A DNA stretch of 64,000 nucleotides from Mytilus galloprovincialis (Eukaryota; Mollusca; Bivalvia; Mytilida; Mytilidae). Below the pieces are notes generated by a model. The model worked only from the letters and a program-made list of their open reading frames with translations, was not told the origin of the DNA and did not search any database. The stretch is from assembly GCF_965363235.1 (NCBI RefSeq), contig NC_134842.1, forward strand, positions 37,241,958 to 37,305,957, read 5' to 3'. The position numbers and the translations under genes are program-made. Shown here piece after piece: positions 41,803 through 52,740 of this stretch; within the stretch, counting starts at the first letter, position 1; the number at the start of each line of letters is the position of its first letter.

Positions 41803-43889
41803 ATTTGTTTTTAATTTGGTAAAAAGGCATTCAATTACAAGAAAACATGTAAGCTCTTTAGCTCAGATTTTTAACTAATTGTTTTTTTTAACCAAATTTG
41901 AAAGAAAAAATTATTATCTCCCCATGGAAACTTCCTTCAAACATATTGCAATTTTACACATATTTTACTGAATATGAAATGTTCACATAATGTGTGATTC
42001 TTATGGATATAGAAGACTTTTCGAAAGAAAAACTATATGAAAGCTTAGTTTGGACATTTTTACAGCAATTCAAAATAACAAGTTCACCTTAAGCATGGTA
42101 AACTATAATATACCTATACAAACTGATAAACTAATTTTGTCACAACATCATTAAAGTTGAGATAAAGTCTTAGATTGTAAGTATGTTTTATTTTATCACC
42201 TTGCACTTTCACAACTTGACTGTGGTTTTCTGCAGCAGTTTGTTTAAATTTCTGACCAGTTGAACAATTTGATTTTATAAAACAAATTGCAATTTGGTCA
42301 GAATTTTGAATGAGTTGCAATTGGTGGAGAGCAACACTAACAGTCAAGTCACTGTAAAAAGAAAAATTACTGATGAATTTGTGTAAAAATTCATATATTA
42401 TTGAGGTGTCTGATAGGGGTCTCATCACGATTCACGAGTTGATTTTTTTGTCAATCACGATTCACAGAAAATAAATTTCCATGATCAAGGATCACAAAAA
42501 TATATAAAAAAAAAATAATAATCTGTAGAAAAACGGACCACTATAGCGAAAATGCACCATCAGGCCCCTCATTTTTTAGAACTTTTGCATTCAAAGCAAC
42601 TGATAGACAGTTATTTTAGAAATATGTATTTTTCTCATCAAATGGTGTATTAGTTTTGTCTTCATTGCCCCCGTCCAAATATTTTTTGTATAGTAAGTTG
42701 TACATTGAATATTAAAACGAGTAACTTTTAAAGGTATATATTATGTTGTATGTAGTACACAATTTGTCACTATTGTTGCTATTTTGACAAATGTCTCTTA
42801 AAAGAGTAAAGTAGAAAGGTTTAAACATGGATTTGATAGAATTTGCACAATTATTCAAAGTTTATCATGTTTATGACCATTCCAATTATTTATTTTTTGT
42901 GAATGCTAGTTGTATTGTTATTAACCTCTGTTATTAAGTATTAAAAAAGTATAGATTTTAGAAATATGATTTGTTTCTTGGCATTTAAGAAGATATGACC
43001 TTGCATATGTGTGCCTCATTGCTCATTCAAATGGCAAAAAAATCACATCAAAAATAGCATTAGTGACTTTCTTGAACCTGTAATGAATCCAGAGCTTTTT
43101 TCCTATGTTTATTACCACTGTGACTGAGTCGTGATAAAATGGCAGTTCCTTTCTTGCTATTTGTCAAGTGCATGTAGTTACTTCTCATAATACCTTCAGA
43201 TTTGAATTATAATACTTCTGAAATTAAAATAAGATGATGTGGTATGAGTGCCAAGGAGACAACTGTCCATCCAAGTCACAAACTAACAATGTGTAAAAAG
43301 TAAACCATTATATGTCAAAGTACGGCTTTCAACACGGAACAGCAAACTACAATTCAAATAGGAAAACCAATGGTCTAATCTGTAAAAAAAAAAGAGAAAC
43401 ACTCATGAACCACATCGCCTGTTGTGTATGAAAATTTAGTTGGAAATCTAATATAATCTTCGTGAGAACTTTTACCCCAACTGAAAAATGTAAACAGTAA
43501 GATGGGCAGATCTAACAATTTTAAAAAGGGGAGGGCGTGGGGGTGGGGGTGTTCCCATGATAAGTTTAGGGTTCCAACCATATGTCCCCATTCAAATGCA
43601 CTTTTTATATTAAGTCTCAGATTTATTCTTAAAATCATTGTCCATATACAATCAAAATATAGCTGTCAAAAATCAAATTAAAGCAGAGACTTAAACCTCA
43701 AATTATAAGAAAAGCATTTCAATTCAATTGACCGTCCATATCAATCCAACATAGCATGGGTAGTTGTAATGGCACACTTTATTACACTTAATTCAAATGA
43801 GTGTATTACATAATCCAACATCTACACAAATAATTGGTGCTATTTTTCTCCACTAAGAAATTGACAAGTTTTCATTGGTAAAGGAAGCT

Positions 43890-44060
43890 GGAGTGCTTAG
43901 AAAGAACCACTGAAATGTGGCTTTAAAAGTGCATACTAAGTCGATAGAGATGTAGCTAAATGCACCAGCCAGGTTCCGGGGATTGAATTCATAACCTCAG
44001 TCTTACCAGGCAGGTAAAACAGCTGTTGGATTACTAAGACCACACGTCGGTCACAGAGGA
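43890..44060 (-). mobile_element. tRNA-SINE-like fragment, reverse orientation
   Basis: Read on the minus strand it starts gtggtcttagtaatccaaca and has a B-box-like ggttatgaattcaatcccc. It resembles the tRNA-like head at 40,361 in layout but not closely in sequence, so it is probably a different SINE family. Confidence 0.45.
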
Positions 44061-44176
44061 CCTGACACCACAAACAGAAATATGAAATCTAAATAAAAAC
44101 TGATAAAACAACTAAAAAACAAAATGTCATTTCAAACGCTTTACACAAAACCTCTTAAAAATACTGTTAAAATGAT

Positions 44177-45956
44177 ATTAATGAGGGGGGGCCAGGGGGT
44201 CCCAATAACAGCAAAACAGCAAATTGATTTGGCTCATAACAGATAACAAGGAATTAAAATGGACAAAAACAGATAACAGTAAATGAAATATTAAAATAAT
44301 TCGGTCTTTGACAAATCAGTATTTCTTATTACGGATATAATCCTTTGTAATTTGCATTCCATTTTTTATGACTATGTTTTTAGTATTAATTTATGTATCT
44401 AGAATGTGTTTAAATTACTACTCAATATATCATAATATTTTTTATACCTCGTTTACGGAACGTATTATGGTATACTGTTGTCCGTCTGTTGTCAACATGT
44501 CGGACATTAACTCAAAAACTCTTTAACCATTTGCATTAAACTTTGGGAAATTGTTTATATCTATTGACGTGAGCTCCCTTTTTGTTTTTTTTTTTTTGTT
44601 TTTTTTTTTATAAATTTTAGATTTTAAGTTTCTGGGTAATGGGTTTTTTATTCAATAAAATTGTTGTTTTTTTTTCAGTTTTCTGCTAATCTCTCAAAAA
44701 TGCTTTCACAAAGCAAGGAATTTTGGTGAATTATTTATATCTATTAACATGAGGTAACTTTCAATTTTTATAAATTTTAGATTTTACGTTTCCGAGTTAA
44801 CGGGTTTTATTAATTAAAAAGGGGTGATTTTCCAGTTTTCAGACATTAACACAAAATTGTGTTCAGCAGTTCTCATGAAACATTGGTGTATTGTTTATAT
44901 ATATTGACTGAAGCTCCCTTTGTTGCTAATCAAAAAAGTGACCTAAAAGAGTTTGAATATTCTGACTTTTTCTAAATGACCATTTAATGAGGTGTGTGAA
45001 TTTTTCTTAATAAAACTATGAGGCAAAGTGGTATATAGGGTAGAAAAATCAAAAGCACCAATTATAAGCATGCAATTTATCAAGTACTTCGAACGAATTT
45101 TGACACTCTAAAAGCAATTTATTCCACTATTTTCAAAGGCCTTATTGGAACAATTGTTTATCAGCTGAGGTTTTTGATTGTACCAAGTGTACTAGTAAGA
45201 AGAATACATAGTTTAGTAGGGAAACAATGGCTTGAAACGAAATAAAACTTTGTTTGTAATGAGTTATGTGCAGCTTCGGACCCAAGTACATGGTTGGAAC
45301 TTTCATTGTACAATGCATTTGGTTCTGCTTTGAAAAGAATTACAGAGCTGAGTTTATGTACCATATTATATAAAAGGTTAAGTGGTTGTTAGGACCTAGT
45401 CCTTATTTGAGATCCTTGTCAGATATTCCTGGCCATATGTTTTCCTTTTTGTCATATTAAGAATTGTTTTAATTTAATATGTACGTACGGAAAACAAGGA
45501 ACATTATTCTCATACAAAAAATTAAGATAATTCTAAATACACATTCATAAAAAAAATAGAATTTACTACAAAGGATAATCATAAGATATACTTGAATTGT
45601 CCTGGACCTCACTTCTGTGATGGGTATAATATTATGTTAATGGAATCCTTCTCTGAATACGGGACAAACATATTAGTAGTGGTAGACCCCAATGGCCAAT
45701 GATCTTCAATTTATACCGAATATTGACTGTCAAAAAAAATGCTAACATTCCAATTTTCAATAACAGTTAACAGCAAATACATTATCACAATAACAGATAA
45801 CAAAAAAACTAAAAGCCCAATAACAGCTAACAAAGAATAAGACAATAACAGCTAACAGCAAATATATTTTCAAAATAACAGATAACAAAGAATTAAATTG
45901 CCCCATAACAGCATAACAGTTAAACCCCTTGCCCCCCCCCCCCCCCCCTCATTAAT
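44177..45956. mobile_element. 1.78-kb element with G-tract / C-tract inverted ends
   Basis: The left end attaatgagggggggccagg mirrors the right end, a 17-base C run followed by tcattaat. Inside each end are inverted sets of a loosely repeated ataacagataacaa / ataacagctaacaa motif. The core (44,440 to 45,650) has three diverged copies of a block containing ttgtttatatctattgac. No transposase frame. The homopolymer makes exact boundaries uncertain. Confidence 0.6.
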
Positions 45957-47214
45957 CACACAATATGATATCAAACATTGGAAATTTAGACAAATGAAAC
46001 CGGTGGTGTAGAAGCTACACAATATAGGCCAACTATAGAAAAGTGGAAAACCAGAATGAATCTATAATTCTCACAAAATATAAAAGCTTAGTTTTTCGTC
46101 TATCCTGCTTGATTTGTTGTTAATTTAATGATCTAAACCACCACTTGTCATTTGTTTTGTATCTCAGACACTTGATGATTTTAAAACATTTGTCTTTCCG
46201 TCAATTTCCAGACTTATCCATTGCTACAATTTAAGTGCTGTTTAGATAATTTTCTTGCAGTCAATTAATATCCGTTCAACATTCAATCAATCTATCAATC
46301 CTGTACACATCAACACTCTACTAGATTGTATGAAAAGCTATTGAACAAGCTCATTGAACACAACAGAATTTATCACAATACAATGACCCGAACAGTACTG
46401 AATTGACCACAGTGGATAAGACTGAAAATTAACTTTTAGACTGAACATCCCAAAATAAAATATTGTTAAGACTTCTCAGTTGATGTATATAACGATCAGA
46501 TTGATCATCAAAGACTGAAATTTATTCACTAATGCATGTAAAAACGATGATAAGTCGCATTCAGTGATACTCATAAAGAGGTTAAGAGGAAATTAATGAA
46601 GCGATGACGAATGGAAATTACTCCTGGCTAATTGTATAATACTAATAGTCTACCAAATCATGTCTTCAGTAAAATGTCGAAAAGTAACTTCAACTTTACC
46701 CTTTAAATCCCTTAGTGTAATATCTTCTTAATAAGAGCAGCAAATCAATTAAGAGAGCTAAGCCATATGATATAGTAACTGTGCGTTGTATACTCCATAA
46801 ACAGGTGCTGCTGGATGTTGTTTCTAAAAATGGAAAGTTCGAAATGGGTAAATCGTGAGGGATATATCGTTGCACCTTTTAATTTTTCTCTCTCATTTAA
46901 TGACATATCTCAACTCTTGTCTGCTCACAAGGAAGCTATTAAACCAAGAGTTCCAAATGGCGAAGTTGAAATCATCCCTTCGTAAATTTTACGGACGCCA
47001 TCACGAGTTGGTTGACCGTTAAAATTTAATACGCCAGATGTGCTTTTTGTCCACACAGGACTTAAAGGTGACGCTCAGGTGAAAAAAGTTTGAAAGCCAA
47101 AACAAGTACAAACTTTAAGTTGAAGAGCACTGAAGACCAAACGTTCCAAAAAGTTGTGACCTATACGGCTAAGGTTTTCTACCTGGGATTAGATGTTCTG
47201 TACAAAGTCAGATA
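45957..47214. other. Intergenic stretch, no gene seen
   Basis: AT-rich, mostly unique-looking sequence, with a diverged copy of the 'cgccagacgcg' repeat at about 47,030 to 47,190. No exon with supporting splice signals. Confidence 0.4.
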
Positions 47215-47566
47215 TATTGTTATTGTTATATTATAGTTCGTTTCTATGTGTGTTACATTTTAACGTTGTGTTTCTTTTGTGTCGTTTGTTTCCTCTTATA
47301 TTTGAGTGTGAATACACATTATTATAAGACGTGTCACGGTACTTTTCTATCCCAAATTCATGTATTTAGTTTTGATGTTATATTTGTTATTCTCATCGGA
47401 TTTTGTCAAATGCTTAAATCGTTTCTGTGTGTGCGTTACATTTTAATGTTTATGTCGTCATTCTCCTCTTATATTTAATGCGTTTCCCTCGGGTTTGACC
47501 CGGATTTGTTTTTTTTTCCATCGATTTATCAGTTTTGAACATCGGTATACTACTGTTGCCTCTATA
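47215..47566 (+). repeat. Dispersed 'cgatttatgagttttgaac' repeat, interrupted on its right
   Basis: Landmarks gttcgtttctatgtgtgtta, gcgtttccctcgggtttgac and cgatttatcagttttgaaca followed by tatactactgttgcct. A reverse copy is at 63,110 to 63,260. The foldback element at 47,567 sits exactly where the repeat would continue after 'actgttgcct'. Open frames here are repeat-derived. Confidence 0.7.
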
Positions 47567-49305
47567 ACACCGTGTAGAACGCCACATGCGGGGTGTCGGC
47601 TATGTTTGACATGGGGTGGCAATTTTGAAGCGACGAAAAAGTAAGAAGGTAAGTTCAAGCATCAAAATTTCTTATTTCTAGAACTCTCAGTACCATATAA
47701 TGTATTGCACGGAAGGAACCGCAACATAATCTATTTCCTGAAAGCAGAAGCAGTCGTTTTCAGTGCTCAGTTTTCTCAAACACCTCGTTCTAGTTTTCCG
47801 TGTTGCAGATTTTGAGGCTTTATATGCAAATTTCGGTATAAAAAACTACTTTACACAGCTACCCTCCGTATCATTTATATAGAATTGTATTCCTCTCATT
47901 GACTTATACCAAATACCAGTTTCTTAGTTAAAATTAATTGGTTTTAAAACTGTTATTCATCAAAATATAAAGTGTCGCTCGGGGTGTCAGATTTTGCGTC
48001 GCATGGGGTAGAGGCTTGTCATAAAAATACATATTTGCTTGTAAATTAGTCTTCATATGATACATTTTATTTCAAACACATCTACTTTACCATGACAAAA
48101 CAAGGATTTTTCATTTTGCCTGTTTTTGGTCTTATAAAATATATGCTTTTGATTTCATTCACATCTACTTTACAATGACAAAATAAGGGTTTTTCATTTT
48201 GCCTGTTTTTGGTCTTATAAATCATGTGCTTTTGATTTCATTCATAGTAAAAAAAAATGGCTTAAAATATTTAGTTTTCAAGCTGGTAAACGATTTCTTT
48301 TCCTTTTCAGTCACTATCATGGTAAAAAAGTCAAGGCTATGGCTCAATAAACCAAAACATCACAAAATAGTCCTCAATATAAGATATGCCTGAAGCCTCC
48401 ACCAGCCAAAATGCATCATAGTTCATCACCAGGTTCATCTAAAAAGCACTCGTGCACGCCGCAAAAATCCATTACTCCTAAAAGAATTAGAACACTCTAT
48501 CCAATGAAACACTCACCGGCATCTTTTTCAGCGAATGACAACACAACTTCAGGTTTACAAGAAAAAATTATCAAGACAGTTATTTCGGTCGTAATCGCCC
48601 AGCCATGCAGCTAGAACTATACGTTTTCTGTTACACATCTATCATATCATATCTACTTTGAAGGTCTACTCTGACTATATACATATCTCTAAATGAACCG
48701 GAATTGAATAAAATTGGAAGAATTTGATGTAACCTGTGTTTTTCTAGGTTACATTTCTGCTACATTTATGTTCCTATTTGTGTAGGTGTGTTTGAATTAA
48801 AAGGTATCAGATAGAGATCGATTTATAAGAAAATGTATTCTTTTTTTTTATGACAAGCCTCTACCCCTTGCGACGCAAAATCTGACACCCCGGGCGACAC
48901 TTTATATTTTGATGAATAACAGTTTTAAAACCAATTGATTTTAACTAAGAAACTGGTATTTGGTATAAGTCAATGAGAGTAATACAATTCTATATAAATG
49001 ATACGGAGGGTAGCTGTGTAAAGTAGTTTTTTATACCGAAATTTGCATATAAAGCCTCAAAATCTGCAACACGGAAAACTAGAAAAAGGTGTTTGAGAAA
49101 ACTGAGCACTGAAAACGACTGCTTCTGCTTTCAGGAAATATATTGTGTTGCGGTTCCTTCCGTGCAATACATTATATGGTACTGAGAGTTCTAGAAATAA
49201 GAAATTTTGATGCTTGAACTTACCTTCTTACTTTTTCGTCGCTTCAAAATTGCCACCCCATGTCAAACATAGCCGACACCCCGCATGTGGCGTTCTACAC
49301 GGTGT
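47567..49305. mobile_element. 1.74-kb foldback element with 460-base arms
   Basis: Arms 47567-48026 and 48846-49305 are equal in length and nearly identical in reverse. The termini are acaccgtgtagaacgccaca and tgtggcgttctacacggtgt, flanked by ata on both sides. CpG content of the ends is high. The 820-base core has an 82-base direct repeat (about 48,078 and 48,160, catctactttac and gcctgtttttggtcttataa) and a coding-like segment. It lies inside another dispersed repeat, which confirms the left boundary. Confidence 0.85.
48322..48614 (+). pseudogene. Coding-like segment in the foldback core
   Basis: After an acceptor-like tttccttttcag, one frame reads MVKKSRLWLNKPKHHK and soon stops. A second frame, open from 48,351, reads KTSQNSPQYKICLKPPPAKM, then HHSSSPGSSKKHSCTPQKSI and on to QPCS before TAG. 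The two frames overlap at a run of A's, as if one base has been lost or gained. The content (Ser, Pro, Lys, His) is unlike the surrounding AT-rich DNA. I do not recognise it; it may be a broken captured exon or remnant element gene. Confidence 0.35.
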
Positions 49306-52300
49306 ATAAGAACATCCTTATTATTCAGAATAATAAATAATATTTTTTTACAAGTATTTCTTGCTTTAGAATCGAATAATCGTAACAATCTGTTACCACT
49401 TACTTCAAACAACAAAGACTTATAAAGTAAATAATTGAAAAAAAGACTTTGTAATGTAGTACAATTCAATACACTCTATATTGTGTTTTACGCATACCTT
49501 TTCCTACCATATCTTAAAAGAACTGTTTTTGCTTATGTTCTATGTCAGTTGTAACACGTATTTAAACAATGGTATGGGATATTAAGCAAAACTTTTAGTA
49601 GGGATTTTGGCCCTCATTGCACTTCTACGTCGTACTTTATTTTGCCTTTTTTTTTTTTTTTTTATTTAACTTTTTTGGATTCATTCAAGGTGTAAGTAGT
49701 TCAACTCACTGATGATGGATAACAGATATACCATGTGATGCAGAAATAAAAGACAAACGAAATTTGCTCCTTACTGAGTTTTCATATGCTTCCGATGGGT
49801 AATCGTATTCTAGTGCTTACGCATCAAATTCTGCTCATGCTTTTGAATGTCATATTTTTTTAACACGAGTGCATTAAACAAATTGATGTTATTTTCTCCA
49901 AAAACAAAAAAAAAAACAAACCCAAAACAATAAAGATTTGGTGTTTTTAACTTTTGTTTTGGGTGTTGTGGTAGTTATATTTTTATCAGAGTTTTATTTC
50001 ATTTATGTTTTTCCAACCTTTTGTGTTTGTATGTTTCTTTTGAATCTTAAAGCATGAACCATAATTTCAGCTATACTACGTCCAGAACGTTTGTCCTTTC
50101 TTATCTCTCTGCAGAAAGTTTCAGTTTTAACAACCTATTAGGGTGTTGGACAGAATGTGAGAGATAATCAGTGTAATTTGTAAATTTATATAATGTTTTA
50201 AAACATCGAATTTATTTCCTCTTTATTTTGATTTAGAAGAAAACTAAGGTGAGGACTAGCCTTTTTTTTTTCTCTTTTTAAAAAGAATACTTTATTTCTA
50301 TTTAATGAAATGAATCAATTTAACTCATCATAGATACGAGGCTTAAAATTTGTATTTACACCAGACGCGCGTTTCATCTACAAAATACTCATCAGTGAAG
50401 CTCAAATTTGTGATATTTTTTCTTCTCATTACTCCAACCTTTCTGTTGTTTTATTGCAGTAAAATACTGTTTTGTCGCTTCTTTTTCAACCAAAATTAAA
50501 CTTTAATAAAAGATTAAACCACTTAAGTTACAGATAGGGCCACTTACAGCTTGTGACAATTTTGTCCATACATATACATATGTTCTGTTGTCAATGAGAA
50601 AATTAGGGACGAAACCATCAAACGTTAAATAAAATCAATAATGTTTATAACTATGAACAATACTTCAATAAGTTTGACCTACTAATACTTTGGTAGTTGT
50701 GTTCAGTAAATTACCCTGAGTGTTAACAGATAGCTGATCTTATTTAAACGAGGTATACATAATTTATCATTATAACATCACTAGTTACTGCATGCCTTTT
50801 CTATTAATTGTATTGTAACATCATATAAAACAGTGATTTTGCTAGCGCTCGTCACTTTCGTATTTTACGAAAGGGTTTTCTCATTGACGAAAGTATTTCA
50901 AATCAATTTCGTCACTTTAATTTTGAAAGTGTAAAAAAAAATTCGCAATAAAAACTATAAATCTTCCTGTCTTCATGTTTTTGACAAGTTTATGACCTCC
51001 AGGTAATTAACATTTTCAACAGGTGTTACAAGTTGTGATTACAACTAATCCGCTTATCGCCATCAGATGGGTCACTTATCCGTAATTTATTAATTAACCC
51101 CATAATTGAATGACCATCATAATTATTTCCCCAGGAAAATCAGTCAGTCGGCATTTCAACAACCAGGAGTATAATTTCGTCATTTAATCAAAAATGTAAC
51201 AACCCGGACAGTTCGCATTTGAATTTCAATATTTCCCAAACGATCACAATCTGAAGTTAGTTTGTCGTAGATTCGTCATTCGAAGGCATTTTCGTCATAT
51301 TTGATTTAAATTTTCATCAAAAACTTTCAACAATTTCCATTTAAAATAAAGAACTTTCATGTGTTTATTCAAAAGTTCACGAGAAATGTTTTAAACAGGT
51401 GCTTCCTGTATTGTGTTCTACGCATGCGTGAAAGTATCCCTTTGACTATTTATAGACATTAAAAACGTAAAATACGAAATCATTTAGAATCAATTAAACG
51501 AGAGAGACAAATATATATCTCTTACTAAAGGAATTTAAATCGAAAAATAATAATTTCCTGATGAATCCGGACTCGTTTTGAAGTTATTATCCACGTGTCA
51601 CTTCCCGTTTTCGTTTCATTTTAAAACCGAAAGTAGTAAACGTGATCTATTGTTGATTTGTTTACAACCTCCTTTCAGTCATTATAATCGTTCCAAAAAG
51701 GATATAATACATTTCCAACTTGATAGAAATGATATCCAAATATCGACTTAGACGTTTTATAAGGATAATGATTATGCAGTGAAATAATCATTGCAAATTG
51801 ATTTCTGCTGTGATTCCTTGTTTAAAAAAATAGAATCCAACTTTTGTTGTTCAGGAATGACCCTTGGAATAAACTGAAGAGAAATTGTGATTCCATGTCA
51901 GAATCTTTCATAATAATAACCAATACAGTCAAATCATACAATAACTGCCAATCATGCTGGTACCTCAATCCCTTAAAATCTGACTAAGTCAAAAGATGAA
52001 GCTAGTACTATACATCATTGTTCTATTGCTTATACACAAAATAAGGTTGATTTTAATAGCGCGCAAAAGTGACTAAAGCCCTCAAAATCCTAGCTTAAAC
52101 CCTGCATGATATAAAAAGCATGATATATGGTAATTTGTATTGGTGTTTTAACTTCTAGTGGAAAACATTGCCTCTTTATCAAGACGAGAACGTGTTGACG
52201 TTCTATGAATATGAATGTTAACACTTCTTTTTTACTAGACCGACAGACTGAGGTTTGAATTTTAACGCGCAAGTTCACAAAATGATAGTCCACAGGAATA

Positions 52301-52477
52301 CAGATAGGCTTACTTGATCAACAAAACCAACCAAAAAGACATCTTAACAATATGGAATCAGTCTTAAAGAGACAAATTAAACAGAGACTATCAAAGTTCA
52401 GCTATTTCAATGAATTCTTCAAATTACCAAATAATTCTTTCATTTCGTATACATATTTTTTTTAAAGACTTTTTTAG
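49306..52477. other. Upstream region of the SLC28 gene; no exon identified
   Basis: AT-rich with a dispersed repeat copy at 50,328 to 50,425. The SLC28 promoter and at least one 5' exon should lie here or further upstream, since an acceptor precedes the first coding exon. A CpG-containing segment at 51,380 to 51,680 (with ttatccacgtgtcacttccc) is a candidate promoter region; nothing more can be shown. Confidence 0.35.
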
Positions 52478-52480
52478 ATC

Positions 52481-52740
52481 ATGGACGAAGACAAATGTTC
52501 CCGACGACTAAGGATCACATACAGAGTCATAGCCCTTGTATTGATTTCTTCATATACAGTATGTGTAGCAGTGTTGGTTCCAGATTACCACCAGGCCTTA
52601 CCATTTATATGTATCACTTGTTTTGTTGCATTTTGTCTATGCTATCACTATGTCAAAAAGAAGTTTGGAGATCAAGTTTCTGAACCTTTTTTTAAAATTT
52701 CTACTCGAATGAAGTGGATGAAATCAAGACAGTTTTCAAT
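52481..52740 (+). CDS. SLC28A: SLC28 coding exon 1
   Basis: An acceptor-like acttttttag lies directly before ATC-ATG, so an upstream exon is likely; the ATG is taken as the start because no in-frame extension is visible. The donor is TCAAT|gtaagt, phase 2. It starts MDEDKCSRRLRITYRVIALV; two membrane segments at about residues 13-33 and 38-57 match human CNT TM1 and TM2 in position, followed by the basic loop HYVKKKFG. The second frame in this interval is a shadow. Confidence 0.82.

Larger units (their letters stand above)
41423..44176. other. Intergenic stretch downstream of TMEM17
   Basis: 3' untranslated sequence of TMEM17 followed by AT-rich intergenic DNA. It includes a 'gaatgccaaggagacaactgtcc' type repeat core at about 43,240 to 43,330 and the SINE-like piece below. 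No exon recognised. Confidence 0.4.

Noticed and set aside
47248..47478. 76-residue hydrophobic frame resembling a membrane protein
   Set aside because: Repeat-derived: the reverse of the same sequence is at 63,110 to 63,260, and hydrophobicity comes from T-rich DNA.
52495..52683. Alternative plus-strand frame inside SLC28 exon 1
   Set aside because: The overlapping frame has CNT-like membrane segments and correct phase to exon 2; this one stops without a partner.
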